Notes: generated by a model not told the origin, from the sequence alone. A stretch of 64,000 nucleotides of DNA from Biomphalaria glabrata (GCF_947242115.1 NC_074725.1:13216511-13280510); one strand, 5' to 3'; numbered from the stretch's first letter, positions 1-10,854 are shown. Numbers and translations: made by a program.

Positions 1-283
1 ACACGTGAGGAAACGTCACATCCTGTCTTTATTTATACACGTAGATTCCAGAAAACACTCGCTGCAGTGTCATCAAGTCGGGGTCACACGTAGTGACCTT
101 TATCTGTCACTGTTCATTAGTAACTGTCCCTCTACTTAGATCTATTCGTCCCCTGGAACAACACGTGAGGACACGTCACATCCTGTCTTTGTTTGTACAT
201 GTAGATTCCAGGGAACACTAGCTGCTGTGTCATCTCGCCGGGGTCATACGTTGACCTCTACCTATCATTGTTCATTTGTAACA
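1..283 (-). repeat. 3' LTR (partial)
   Basis: This is the minus-strand 3' LTR, of which only the first 283 bases are in the window. It contains a tandem duplication of about 162 bp: the stretch beginning CACGTGAGG recurs at about 163. It abuts the purine tract at 284. It matches 3120-3402 almost perfectly. Confidence 0.85.
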
Positions 284-297
284 CTGCCCCCTTCTTA
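284..297 (-). other. Polypurine tract
   Basis: On the minus strand this reads AAGAAGGGGGCAG and lies directly before the TGTTAC start of the 3' LTR. That is the expected position for the plus-strand primer of an LTR element. It fixes both the orientation and the LTR boundary. Confidence 0.75.
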
Positions 298-334
298 GAT
301 CTGTTCGTCCCGAACAGATTCTACTTCATCACGA

Positions 335-530
335 TACTGATGAAATCGATCGACGATCAAGTAGGAAGCTTTGGTGGTTTCCCCCTTCTCAGAGATGTTC
401 TTTCAATCTGGCAGTTGTCCATCTTCTTTCCATAGAAGAATGGGAGCCAAATCCTCATTTTTCAGCAGTTCCTCACAAATGTTTTCATCAATCTTGGTAT
501 GGAAACATCGACCTTCAGATGACGACATTG
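335..530 (-). pseudogene. pol-like remnant (RNase H to integrase linker region)
   Basis: Minus-strand translation gives short peptides such as ENICEELLKNEDLAPILLW and EKGETTKASY. These resemble the segment between RNase H and integrase in gypsy-type polyproteins, where a 'KPI..W' block and a 'S..TKAYW' block occur. No reverse transcriptase or integrase core is visible around it. It is treated as a fossil remnant of a pol gene largely absent from this copy. Confidence 0.45.
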
Positions 531-1049
531 GGCACTCTTGTCGAGAAAATTCATCAGCATTCTAACGAGTTCGTGCTTCACTGGCTGAGTTTTACATTTT
601 CAAGCATCTTTTTACAGATGGGTTAGGGCTTTTTCCAGAGCTTCTTCAGAGATGACCAGGTTCATTACAGTACAGCAATATTCACATGTTCTTCTTACAA
701 CAGCAACTGACTTTGGGTTTGTACGATGCCTGTTGGGTTGATCTTCTTGTACAGTTCTGTCACAGATGGTTACTCACTACAGTTCTGACATCTTGAACTA
801 CTTCTTTTCTGTCCTTCTTGCTTCTGACTTAATTAGCGTTCTTCTAAAACCTCTGTTATACTTCATCAACCTATTTTCATTAGGAATGTTCTTAGATTAT
901 TCATTAGTGGCTTCACACTTTCAACTTATTCGTAAGGCTTTCTTCTTTGGTCTGATGGTTCCGGACAGAATCTTTCTAAAAACATGGGCTGTGGAGTTTC
1001 ATCAGTGCAGGTGGGGGTCTATCAGTGGGAGAAGTGGTGGGCTTGTTTT

Positions 1050-2450
1050 CTAACAACATGGGCTATGGAGTTTCATAAATGCAGGTGGGGGTCTATCAGT
1101 GGGAGAAGGGGTGGGTTTGTATCTTGATCTTGTTGGAGCCATCCACGTTGCACTCTGCATATGTCGCTTTCTCCGCCTCCTCAATTTGATATTTCTTTGG
1201 TTGCGTTGATGTCGTTGTCGTTGTCTTGCTTTCCTGTCGATCAATGCTGATGGCAGCGACTTAGCACATAGGAAGGCATTGTATTTCATAGCTGTAGTCA
1301 TCAAGACTGTTGATCTAACAAGTTGCTTCAGCATTATTCTTCGATGGGTGCTTTGCGAATGAGCTGCAAGTCCACTTGAAGGCAAGTTGTCAAACACGTC
1401 ATCACCTTCATCCGAGTCTGGAGGACTCGACTGTGGGGCAGGTTGATAACATTCAACGTGCAAAGTTCCATCAACTTCAGCATCAGTTTCTATTGTAATT
1501 CCTTGACTATCACCAGGGCTTCTCACGCCTACCTTGATAGCTGTACAAGCTTCTGTTAAGTCTAGAGCTTGTTGGTGTATTTCTTGGCATTCACAGTCTT
1601 CTTGCATAGCTACGTACGTACAGTTCTTGTCAAACGCCTGGGTGCAATAATCCAGCTTCGAGTTCCTCTCGTAGACAATGACAGATAGACAGAAGTCTTT
1701 AAGGCCCACAGCAACAGGCTTGGACTCAGACCCAACGTTGTCTTGATCTGTCTGGCTGGTTGAGGTACTCATATCAGGTATATCTGTAGCAAAAGCTTCG
1801 GTCAAACTATAGGTCTCTTCTCTTGTTTCTTCAGCTGTCTCATTCTGCTTCTCGTTGAAATAGTAACAGCTACCGTCTCTTTTCAATTCTTGTGGGCCAC
1901 ATTCGTTTGGTTTGCTATCACAGACACATACAGCACAACCATCACCAGCATCCTTATCGTAATTGTCTGTATCGCCACATCCTTGGTTGGACAATTGTTC
2001 GCTGTTCATCAATGGTGTAGCTCTTTCATCAGTCGACTCAATCTGATACTGCTGTGTGTTCAGCAGCTCATTAATCATGATTCTAGTTTGATCTTTTATC
2101 GTATCTGTTTGTTCTTCTGTCTTGTTGGGCGTGGTAGCTATTTGTTCATTTTCATTCATGGCTTTGATCAACTGGTTAAATGAAGAAAATCTGGTGTTGA
2201 TTTCTGATTCTATCTCCTTAATGCACTCTTTCACCGAGTTCATTTTGTATTGCAAGGTTCTCAGGAGCTCCATCGTATTAGGTTTGATTTCAAATTGGCA
2301 AGTATCCGGATTCTCATCTTCCTCCAACAGGGCTTGTCTGAGACGTGCTGTTAGCGTTTCCTTATTTCCGTTAAGCTGTAGACCTCTTTCTCGAAGCTCT
2401 TGTCTAAGTTCTTTCATGTCAAGTTCATTAAGAAGTTTGGTGGAATACAT
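1050..2450 (-). CDS. Gag-like protein with N-terminal SAP motif
   Basis: An open frame runs from 2528 to 1050. Its first 26 codons overlap the LTR end and primer site, so the likely start is the Met at 2450 (MYSTKLLNELDM), giving about 466 residues. A SAP-type helix-extended-helix motif follows at once (LDMKELRQELRERGLQL... then KETLTARL), normally a DNA- or RNA-binding module. A polar, partly helical region follows, then a Cys-rich stretch (CAVCVCDSK...C) and an Arg-rich tail (RQRQRHQRNQRNIKLRRRRK) suited to nucleic acid binding. SAP motifs at the start of Gag occur in some metazoan gypsy elements. No CCHC knuckle or protease motif is seen. The function as Gag is inferred from position in the element and the SAP and basic regions. 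Confidence 0.6.
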   Translation of the reverse strand: MYSTKLLNELDMKELRQELRERGLQLNGNKETLTARLRQALLEEDENPDTCQFEIKPNTMELLRTLQYKMNSVKECIKEIESEINTRFSSFNQLIKAMNENEQIATTPNKTEEQTDTIKDQTRIMINELLNTQQYQIESTDERATPLMNSEQLSNQGCGDTDNYDKDAGDGCAVCVCDSKPNECGPQELKRDGSCYYFNEKQNETAEETREETYSLTEAFATDIPDMSTSTSQTDQDNVGSESKPVAVGLKDFCLSVIVYERNSKLDYCTQAFDKNCTYVAMQEDCECQEIHQQALDLTEACTAIKVGVRSPGDSQGITIETDAEVDGTLHVECYQPAPQSSPPDSDEGDDVFDNLPSSGLAAHSQSTHRRIMLKQLVRSTVLMTTAMKYNAFLCAKSLPSALIDRKARQRQRHQRNQRNIKLRRRRKRHMQSATWMAPTRSRYKPTPSPTDRPPPAFMKLHSPCC

Positions 2451-2462
2451 TCTAGCCAGAAA

Positions 2463-2481
2463 GATCCCACTTCTGACACCA
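2463..2481 (-). other. Primer binding site, tRNA-Leu type
   Basis: On the minus strand the sequence TGGTGTCAGAAGTGGGATC lies two bases after the 5' LTR end. Its complement, CCCACTTCTGACA plus CCA, is the 3' end of eukaryotic tRNA-Leu(CAA) as I remember it. The same primer motif is used by the element at 18053-24895. Confidence 0.75.
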
Positions 2482-2483
2482 GT

Positions 2484-3402
2484 TGTTACGTATTTCTCAA
2501 TCTTCTGGCTAGAAGTATTAGTAGGCACACAAATAAAAACACTGCAAAGAACTTGACGACTAAACTTTCAGTTTCATATAACTTTAATGAATATTAACTC
2601 TAACAATTCGTTACTGTAACATGTAGCGTAGAATACTGTACAATATCTGTCAGTTTACAGTTAGCTATACTTCGTTGCAATTCTTCTCTTCACTTCGTTG
2701 CAATTCCTCTCTTCTCAACTTTCCTCGAGCCGTATTCCACAGAACAGACCAACGACACACTTCCCAGTGTCGCTCCAGGTCTCCCAAAGCTGAACCAAGT
2801 CGTACTCAAGTCTACCGAATCAGAGCCGCACACGTCTTACATCGACTGTATCGACTGTAACGGCTCAAGTCCACTGTAGTTCGCTGTATAGACTTTAACG
2901 ACAGTAGTCCACTCCAGTTAACTCTACCCTAGTTAACTTGCACCGAGTCGTACACATTTCTCTTCCACAGAGCCGCACACGTCTTACATCGTCTGTATCG
3001 ACTGTAACGGCTCACTCACGACTCCATACGACTGACTTTCACATTAACTCTCTGGCTTATATAGAGTCCCTAATCGCTTGTCCAAAGTTGCACAAACACG
3101 GCTAGTATCCTCCGAAATAACACGTGAGGAAACGTCACATCCTGTCTTTATTTATACACGTAGATTCCAGAAAACACTCGCTGCAGTGTCATCAAGTCGG
3201 GGTCACACGTAGTGACCTTTATCTGTCACTGTTCATTAGTAACTGTCCCTCTACTTAGATCTATTCGTCCCCTGGAACAACACGTGAGGACACGTCACAT
3301 CCTGTCTTTGTTTGTACATGTAGATTCCAGGGAACACTAGCTGCTGTGTCATCTCGCCGGGGTCATACGTTGACCTCTACCTATCACTGTTCATTTGTAA
3401 CA
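2484..3402 (-). repeat. 5' LTR
   Basis: A 919-bp LTR with short inverted ends (TGTTAC...GTAACA). A TATA-like CTATATAAG is at 3056-3064 on the minus strand, placing the promoter mid-LTR. The part at 2690-3030 has its own duplications: CTTCGTTGCAATTC recurs at 2671 and 2694, and an AGAGCCGCACACGTCTTACA block recurs near 2822 and 2970. The outer 283 bases match the 3' LTR. Confidence 0.8.
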
Positions 3403-3582
3403 TTATTATATTTATATTTCAGTTTTAAACTTTAGTATGTTCGTTGGTTCTAACATTTTTTTTTTTAATATCAATTTACTTTGGTTTAGAACTTTTGAAA
3501 GTCTAGCATCAATAACAATTAATTTTATAAACACATACATTTATGTAGATTTATGTAGGCCTATGTAATAATAATAATAATA

Positions 3583-3680
3583 ACCCCCGCACCGAAAAAA
3601 TTCTGCTTACGCCCATGATATGACATGCCATTTTTTTCTTGGTAATGCCCGGGCCGACTTTGATACCCACTCCGCTCCTG
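3583..3680 (+). mobile_element. hAT terminal fragment (B end)
   Basis: Runs from ACCCCCGCACCG to CCACTCCGCTCCTG and matches the terminal ~100 bp seen at 4862-4953, 39465-39588 and, inverted, 55078-55190. It ends three bases before the next hAT start at 3684. It is a stranded end of the same non-autonomous family. Confidence 0.65.
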
Positions 3681-3683
3681 CCG

Positions 3684-4953
3684 CAGGGGCGGACTGGCTA
3701 TATGGGCAAACGGGCAGATGCCCGGTGGGCCGGTACCAAATTAAGAAGCAGCTAGACACAAATGCCCGAACACGCTTTATTTATTTATTTTTTTTTGTGT
3801 TTGAAATTTAACAAGAATATCAAACATTTACAAAATACACTGTAGCCAATTATTATCATTTGCAAAACGTTACACCGTACTTTTTGCTATGCACGAGCGG
3901 TTTGAACTACAATACTGATTTGATGTCTTCGAGGTTGTGTTTGGCCTAATCATTTTGCTGGTCGGCATGTACGTTTGATGGCACACCCTTATTGTTTTTG
4001 TTCCTTCCCTACCCGTCTTTTGATGGTTCCATTGTCATTTAACGAAAAAGATGGGTGAGAGAGGTTAAGTTAGAAAACACTGACATAACGCAGAAAAAAA
4101 AAAATAGGGGCGACAATCTCTTTAACGGATACAATTGATACCAGCACATATAGAACTAGAAGGAAATGAGAAAGCTGACGCACCCGCCAAAAGTGGAAGA
4201 ACAAATTCACAATTAAATGTTTCACTCTATCTAGAAGAAATAAAGAAACTGTATATATTTTGAAGAGAATTAGGCTTACACCTTTAATATGACACATTGG
4301 CGTAGCCGGAAGGAGGGGGGTTCAAATCATCACTCGCCTCAGACCTCATTGTCTGAAAAAAAAAATACTTAATGCCCCAGTGCAGCCAACTTAAGCAGAC
4401 TAGTCACCGAGTTTCCTAAGCGTAGCCAAAATGGATTTTGTGGTTATCCTGATCCCCCCCCCCATATCAAAACAAAAGCAAAACTTTTACCATTTTCTAC
4501 CAGCCGCTCGACTCCATTAAGTAAATGCAATGAATAATAGATTTGGTTTTTCAATATTTTAGCAGAAGAGCTACAAGCTAATTTTACTATAGATACCTCA
4601 GAATATGCATTTTTTAAAGCTTAAAATAAAGGAAGTAGGCCTAATGCTTGGATCCGGGTCTTCGCCCCGGACCAAGCTGGGGGAGCGCTGTGGTGGTGTG
4701 AACTGGTGGTGTGAACTGTCTTTCCACTAATTAAAAGAACCTATTCTAGGCTAAAAAAAAACGTCCGAAAGAAAGAAATGTCAGAATGTAATGAAGATTA
4801 ATTACATACATATACATTGCAGAGGGGGTAGAAAAAATCCCTCCCACCGAAAAAAACAACTCGTGTCTACGCCCATGATAAGACATGCCATTCACTTGTG
4901 GGCCGGTTTATATGGTAATGCCCGGGCCAATTTTGATACCCAGTCCAACCCTG
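3684..4953 (+). mobile_element. Non-autonomous hAT element, copy 1
   Basis: Starts CAGGGGCGGACTGG and ends in the inverted form CCAGTCCAACCCTG. It has no transposase frame. Its whole length is collinear, in inverted orientation, with the 2.2-kb copy at 55078-57271, including blocks near 4030-4090, 4290-4400 and 4640-4740. Compared with that copy it lacks a LINE insertion and some internal sequence. No clear 8-bp target duplication is seen here because the left flank is another hAT end. hAT assignment rests on the CAGGGGCGG termini and on the 8-bp duplication of the sister copy. Confidence 0.7.
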
Positions 4954-5087
4954 CGCCTGTCCGTCAAATATTTAACTAATGTTAACTTTGAAAAAGTTCT
5001 TTGAAAACAATAATTAGATCACCGGACAAATAGTTTATCGACAAATGGCTGACATGGCAAATGGTGCGAAAAGTATACCAGGTCATG

Positions 5088-5160
5088 ACTACGACGAGAG
5101 AGAGAGAAAAGAAAGAGAGAAAAGGAGAGAGGGGAAGTGAGATAGAGAGAGTGAGATTGG
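5088..5160 (+). repeat. GA-rich low-complexity tract
   Basis: Purine-rich (GAGA)n sequence. A complementary pyrimidine-rich (TC)n tract follows at 5430-5550. Open frames crossing this stretch are low-complexity artefacts. Confidence 0.8.
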
Positions 5161-5429
5161 AGCCCCGCCACAATGACAATCTTTTGTCACCTTCATCCCA
5201 TCCTACAAATATCCGTGTCCCTAATGACACTCGCCGAAGGCCCCGTGCAATGCTGAGACGCCATCGTTTATTTGTTTTTGTAGTAATGCTATCTTCATTT
5301 TTTTTTAAATACACCAAAGTTTTGTAGAAACAAAGGGAGGATAGTAGAATCAAAGCATACCGAACTACGAGAGAGACAGAGAGAAACACAAAAAAGTGAG
5401 AATAAGAGAAATGTCTCTCTTTTCCCAAG

Positions 5430-5550
5430 TCTTAATCTCTCTCTTATTCTCTATCTCTTCCCCCACCCCCTCTCTCTCTCTCTGTCATTCCTTCGCTCTT
5501 TTTTTTTTTCTTTCTCTATTTCTCTCCTTTTTCCTCTCTTTACGGTCACT
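5430..5550 (+). repeat. TC-rich low-complexity tract
   Basis: Pyrimidine-rich sequence (CTCTCT, TTTCTC). With the GA tract at 5088-5160 it could pair as a loose inverted repeat. No gene is seen between the two. Confidence 0.8.
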
Positions 5551-6248
5551 GGCGTGACCCTGGAGCTCCAGATAAGTTGCACACGTTCACAGACCCCACT
5601 AGCTACAAGCGGTCACAAAGGACGAAAATTGTCTTCTCATAGTGGTAATGGAAATGAACAGGAGGGATTTGCGCGCGTTACTTATAGGAATTAAATAAGT
5701 TGATAAACTTAAGTAGTATTCATATTTTATAATAGCATTAATATCTATTATCAACACTCCTTCTTTTATATTGTTAATGGGTAACCCCTTGAGAAGATCT
5801 ATTGTGGGAGTGTATAAGTGTGTTACGTCCTTCAAATGTGGTAATTAAAGTTTATTGAATATATATATATAAATTTATGTAATATAATATTTATATAAAT
5901 TGCAATGGAAATCGCAAAACGGCTAGAAATTACGATAAAATATAATGTTTTGAAAATGTAAAAAAAAGTTTATGGAAAAGACAGATGAGTTAAAAATTTA
6001 AATATCATTTTTTCTTGGAATGTTGGTCTATTATAGATACTTATTCTGCTTATAGAAGATTGTTGATGTTCCAATTTAACCCCGCCTTCTCTATCATAAA
6101 CCAAATATATTTTCTACAATTTTTGAGAAGGTATGATTCCCCCATTCCCTTTGTGTTCAGTACCATTTACATTTTTTTTTCTTCGGAATGAAAAAAAAAA
6201 CGACAAAAAAGGTTTCATACACACACACACACACATATGATTAAAAAA
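5551..6248. other. Unique AT-rich interval, no gene seen
   Basis: Only short open frames with no coding character are present. It contains a TA-rich stretch near 5860 and a (CA)n microsatellite at 6222-6236. Confidence 0.6.
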
Positions 6249-7161
6249 ACAACAACAACAAAAAACAAGGTTACAAAGACAGTTTGCGTGGAAACACAAA
6301 CTCAAAATCGGCCCCCGAAGTGGTCCACCCAGGCTGGCTTCAATATTTTCAGAAAGAACATCCGAATGGAATTATATCAAAGACAAATGAGAGATAAGAA
6401 TGGAGAAAGAAGGTTGACAGATCTTGTGTAATGCCCCAACGGTCCAGCAGATCAAAGGATAGTTGCAAGTGAATGCAAAGTTAGATGTGAACATGGCCTA
6501 ACTAGTTCCCCTTTCTGACCTTGTGGTCTATTGGGCAGATGATGTAAAGTTCATCTGTTTTTGTGGCCTACGGTTAACGAGGGTGTCATGCAGCCAGCAC
6601 AACGACCAACCGCCTTTACTTTTCCCCAACTAATGTCAGGTACCAATTAGAGCTGGGTGGACTCAGAGGCAGCCAAAGATTTCGAAGTTGAAATCCCCCA
6701 GTCTTCGGACCCAGGAACCCGGTTCGGAAGCCAAGCGATTACCACTCAGCTACCGCGCCTCTCCTAGTCTAACTGAAGTGATATAAATGATATAATAGTT
6801 TTGCAAAGGCTCAATCTCTTATTCGAATCATCAAAATAGATTTAAATCCGAAAGTGTTATAGTAAATGTTCAAGAAGATGCAATTTACAATATTACTATT
6901 CCTTTTAAATTAGGTCTAACTTATAATGCATACTAATTAGCTTTTTCTCTTTAAAAAACTGCTTGCATAGGTGATTTAAAAAATTAGATTTTTCGCTTTC
7001 AGAAAAAAAAAAAGTAGCCTTTGCATCAGAACTTTGAATGGTCTAAAATATTGTGCTGTCGGATTTTCACTATCATTTCTAGTTTACGAGATCTAAACGG
7101 GACGGACGGACAGACATTTCACACAAAAGTAATAGCGTCTTTTCCCCTTTCGGTGGTCGCT
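6249..7161 (-). mobile_element. Composite interspersed repeat, copy 1 (inverted relative to 59457-60353)
   Basis: This is collinear in inverted orientation with 59457-60353. One end carries the motif GGGAAAAGACGC followed by TGTCTGTCCGTC-type sequence (here at 7110-7161). The other end has the ACAACAACAAAAAACAAGG side. The 6390-6480 part translates as a LINE tail (GERRLTDLV, then CPNGPADQRI). A tRNA-derived SINE sits inside both copies at the same place. The class of the whole unit is not certain. Confidence 0.6.
6505..6765 (-). repeat. tRNA-derived SINE, family 2
   Basis: On the minus strand it reads from the GGTAGCTGAGTGGTAATCGC head (A-box like), through CCGGGTTCCTGGG, to CTAATTGGTACCTGACATTA and AAAGGCGGTTGGTCGTTGTG. 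Further copies in the window are at 28248, 36193, 38053 and 59848, with a fragment at 9758. It is nested in the composite repeat. Confidence 0.7.
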
Positions 7162-7935
7162 AAAAAAACACTCATTTCCCTAACTTTCAACACTGCCCAA
7201 TGAAATTTATTTATGTTTATTTCCCTTATTTGTATTATTTTTATTACTGTTATTATTATTATGATGGTTTCAACAGAAATGTGTCTATTAAAGTTTTTGG
7301 AAGGCCTATAAAATATAATCCCCAGACTTCCATTTTAACACCTTTGTGTTTCCATACCCTTTAGTCCAGTGTGTAACCTTCAGATTCACTACGTAACTTT
7401 TACGACCAAGTTTACATCTACCTGCGAGAAATCTTCTCATTTAAGTGAGAGTGTGTGCGCCCCACCCCGCCAAACCCATTTTAAAAGTACGACCCCTCCC
7501 TTTCCCACAAGCAGAGGGCGATCGCGATTATATTTATCACCAAAACTAACCGACATAATAACAATATTTTATAATGCTTTTTAATCCTAAGTATTTACAT
7601 TAGTAACTAAATATTTACACAAATTGCATAATCATCAATTTAAAAAACTCACCAGTCAACCTTAGGGGTTGGTAATGGACGGAAGCAATGAGCGGAGAAT
7701 CATCTCTACCTCCCCTTCCCTTAATGCTGTGATGTCTATATTATATAATGACTCATAAGTCATTTTTTCCACACATTCTCATGATTGTCATTTTCCCCAT
7801 TTTTGTCAGCTTTACTTTAGTTAGAATCGTTATAGTTGCTATTTATTATAACGTCACTGATAGCCCATAGCCTAAGGATAAAATATACGTTAACTTTTTA
7901 AATTATTTTCAAAATAAGGATCGCTTATTAAAGAG
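7162..7935. other. Unique AT-rich interval, no gene seen
   Basis: Short (TTA)n runs near 7230-7262 and no open frame with coding character. Nothing else recognised. Confidence 0.55.
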
Positions 7936-8047
7936 TGCCTAATTTTCCGGTGCCTAATTTTCTGCCTTGTCTAAAAGTGCCTAAATTTCCGGGTGCCTAA
8001 ATATCCGTAAATACGCGGTGCCTAAATATCCGGTGCCTAAATTTCCC
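7936..8047 (+). repeat. Array of ~15-bp modules (GGTGCCTAAATTTCC)
   Basis: The unit GGTGCCTAAATWTCC or a close variant recurs about seven times, some copies separated by short spacers. It has the same architecture as the modules at 39955-40012 and 54428-54520. No inverted partner array was found in the window. Confidence 0.75.
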
Positions 8048-8054
8048 AAATTCC

Positions 8055-8310
8055 ATTGAACCAGCTGTCTGTGTACCATGTGTCGTGGCGCATTTATTGA
8101 CCTCCGCCTATCCCTTGGTCTGTTAGCCCGTTGGAAAACAACACTCATGATCGGTCAACCGTCTTCCTCCAACCCCCTCTGTCCTTTGCTTTGAATAAAG
8201 TCTCTTCCAAAGACAGGCACGTCCATTATTTATGTTGTTTTCTAAAAGATGTCTCTGTCTGCCTCTTCTTTTTCCTTTGTACTGTTCTCTGAAGGAAACA
8301 CTTTGCAAGT
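8055..8310 (-). pseudogene. LINE ORF2 C-terminal remnant
   Basis: Minus-strand peptides KKRQTET, LSLEETLFKAKDRGGWRKTVD and similar match the C-terminal tail of mollusc non-LTR polymerases (pattern G-K-R-x-R-G-R-Q-R...W-x-G-L...D-R-x-x-W-R). Stops interrupt the frame. It is similar in sequence and orientation to 62565-62800. The fragment ends near the AGGCCTACTG at 8310. Confidence 0.6.
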
Positions 8311-8574
8311 AGGCCTACTGTGTAGATGGTTGTATTGCCATAATAATATTTTTTTTTACAATGGTCAGCAAGGCTTCATTAACCTATTATAATTTATTGA
8401 TTTACTTCCCTTATTTCCGACCCAGTGCAGTCTTGTCAATGTTGACATTATTTTGACGAGAAACTCGTGCGCTAATGGACACACGCGATGGCTGTGTAGA
8501 AGCACGGAGACACTTTTGGGCTGTATGACACGTTGAGTGGTTGACTGCAGACTCTTAGTACAAGATTGACACAT

Positions 8575-8645
8575 GATAGGCCTATGCGTAGGACGTAATC
8601 ATCTTCCTTTTTGAAATAACGTTTGTAATATATAAGAAGCTAAGT
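8575..8645 (+). mobile_element. LINE 3' tail fragment
   Basis: Contains GGACGTAATCATCTTCC and AACGTTTGTAATATATAAG, the 3' terminal sequence also found at 9095-9150 and 43310-43370. It has no coding part. Confidence 0.6.
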
Positions 8646-8929
8646 GTACGCAACAATATCCACTTTATTTAGAATCTTATAATAGCAAGAGAGGAAGATC
8701 GTTTTATGTGTTAAGTTATGGACCTAGATTTAGTCTAGAATCTAGACTGGGGGGGGGGGGATGATAGATCTAATTGTTAAAACATGTTAGAATTTTAGAT
8801 TTTGGGTTTGTCATCACCAGAAAATATATAGAGAGATCTATTTAATTTTTTTTTTTACAATTTATTGTAGTTAGCGGTATCGTAATATTATTGTGTTGGA
8901 AAGATTCAACGTCTCTTACAAAGCAACAC

Positions 8930-9150
8930 CAAGCATGCAACGAGATCTCCAACCATTAATAACCTTGACCTTGTGCTAGTACTATTCCCTAGTGCTATTA
9001 GAGCATGGAATGGGTAGCCAGAGCTAGCCAGGAAAACCAGTGACTTGGCAGAATTTAAGTCATTGGTTAATATGCATGACTAAATGCATGACGCGTAGGA
9101 CGTAATCATCTTCTTTTTTGAAGTAACGTTTGTATTATATAAGATAAGAA
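8930..9150 (+). mobile_element. LINE 3' end, 5'-truncated
   Basis: Translates in part as AIRAWNG, then PELARKTSDLAEFKSLVNMHD and a stop, matching the 3' end of the better copy at 42921-43370. The shared 3' tail follows (CGTAATCATCTTCTTTTTTG, then ATATAAGATAAGAAGA). There is an in-frame stop after AWNG. Confidence 0.7.
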
Positions 9151-9849
9151 GACCATAGGTTTTTGTAATAAAATATTTGTTTGATAACAAAAAGCCAAGA
9201 TTTGATTAGGAATAATTTATTTAGGGAAAGGGGTGATAGGATAAGAACACTAACTTATTGCACGAGTCGTCGTGGTCTATATTAAATCACGATGAAGTTT
9301 TGCAATGCGCTGATCGCGAAGGACCCGCTCGGGAAAGTCATCCTCAGGAACTCTCCGTGACTTACCCTTAGTCGCTGTTAGCGCTACCATAAAAAAAAAT
9401 CAAGCAGAGGAGAAGATTGCGTCATAGACGGTTGTGATGGTAGACTGGCAGACGTCTGTGGCGCGGGAAGACCTGTAAGACTAAGACGGAACTGTTCGAT
9501 GGGTCAACCGAACTGGACACTTCGTAGCAGTATAAAAGTCAGTTGGTCGATAGAGGGGAACGTGGGTGGGTGCGCTATGAGCTACCACCCCCAGCTCCAT
9601 TTTGTTTTATACGCTCTAAAAACTCCAAGGAGGGATTAGTACCTGTGTGGTGAAGCACTTGATTTCCGAGGGTTCTCAGCAAGAATTTCTGAAGACAGGT
9701 ATTTTTTTATTTCCTGATCATTATGACGCCTGTGTCTACACAACTACACAACTCTAATAGGTACCTGGCATTAATGGGACGGTATAAAGGAGGTTGGTCG
9801 TTGTGCTGGCCACGTGGCACTATCGTTCAGCGTTGGCTTTTTAAACAGA
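9151..9849. other. Mostly unique interval with a TATA-like site and a SINE scrap
   Basis: A TATAAAAG at 9531-9538 is followed by TCAGTT, but no reading frame or transcript boundary supports a promoter call. A short family-2 SINE fragment (GGTACCTGGCATTAATGGG to GCTGGCCACGTGG) lies at 9758-9822. No gene seen. Confidence 0.4.
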
Positions 9850-9895
9850 CAGGGCCGGATTAAAATACGCGGAGGCCCGGGGCAGGATTTTGTTA
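9850..9895 (+). mobile_element. hAT terminal fragment (CAGGGCCGG type)
   Basis: Begins CAGGGCCGGATTAAA followed by GGAGGCCCGGGGCA. This resembles the start of a hAT family whose shortest relic lies at 44908-44937. No second end was found nearby. Confidence 0.4.
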
Positions 9896-10854
9896 AGTCC
9901 CATACACTTTTTCGAAAAGATGTATGATTATTGTGTATAATAATACCTGTACTTAAAATTATATCCAAAAGAATGCCATATTTTAGAAGAAAGAAATGGT
10001 AGCCCTACTTTTACATTTAATCTCATTTTATCACATTTTAAAAATAATACTTAAAATGCATATTTTAGTTTTAAAAAGTGTAGGCTTTTGGTAGTCGCAC
10101 TGCCGTAAATCCGGAGCTACATTTACATATTATTATTATTAATGACTCATGAGCATGCAACAAGTCCGCTTAATCACGACAATTTATATCTTGCCAGCCG
10201 ACGTAAGATTGTGGTGGTAAAAATACAAACAAAAAAAAACAAGGGAGAGAAAGCATGTTTGCTTTCATTGAGTAGTTCCTCAAATTCCGCTTTAAAAAGT
10301 CTAATTATGCTTCCTAACGAGTTTCTACATGTTTTACTTTTGTTCATTTCCCCATTATTATAACATGTAGTTGATACAAGTTTAGACCTGACCCTGAATT
10401 CTGAGATTCAGCTAGGCGCTCACAATCTCGGGGACTTTAAACCAGTCGTGCAGACCGACCTCCGTCTCTTTTTCGTGGGAGTTGACCCGCACCCTCTTTT
10501 TTTCCCACACACCAATGAAGAGATGGGGCGAGAATGGATAAGTAAGCCTATTGCAACTGTGGGCTTCTGTTCATTAACAGCACATCAATCTCTGGTCAGA
10601 TGTGTTGTAGCAGCGAGCAGTGCGAAAAGGTTACATCATACGAGATCACGAGCTGCTTGCTTCAGAGTAACTTTATACATACTCCTCTCTTTGTATTTGA
10701 TTCCGAAGATTGTGTGAATAAAGATGATTGCCGCATTTAACGTGGCAAAGCAGACCCAGTGGCGACCTGCATATTTTGCCACAACTTATGCATAAAAAGC
10801 AGGTTCTCTGAGGTCTAAGTTCTTTTCTTTTTCGTCAACTACGCCTGTCTTATC
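9896..10854. other. Unique interval, no gene recognised
   Basis: Open frames at 10142-10363 and 10448-10717 lack homology I recognise and have no supporting splice or promoter context. AATAAA at 10717 is isolated. Confidence 0.5.

Larger units (their letters stand above)
1..3402 (-). mobile_element. Gypsy-type LTR retroelement, internally reduced, 3' LTR cut by window edge
   Basis: Bases 1-283 and 3120-3402 are the same sequence in the same orientation, with a single difference seen by eye. The element reads on the minus strand. Its 5' LTR is 2484-3402, starting TGTTAC and ending GTAACA. The primer site lies at 2463-2481, a gag-like frame at 1050-2450 and a purine tract at 284-297, followed by the 3' LTR, which continues beyond base 1. 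The internal part is only about 2.2 kb, too short for gag plus full pol, and just a short pol-like remnant is recognisable. The near-identical LTR ends indicate a recent insertion. Gypsy assignment rests on the tRNA-Leu-type primer site, the TG...CA ends and the pol remnant. The left target duplication lies outside the window. Confidence 0.88.

Noticed and set aside
1890-2556. Plus-strand frames of 65-144 codons
   Set aside because: They are antisense to the SAP-type Gag frame and have no independent support.
9531-9560. TATAAAAG followed by TCAGTT as a possible promoter
   Set aside because: Spacing from TATA to the initiator-like word is too short, and no gene or LTR structure follows.
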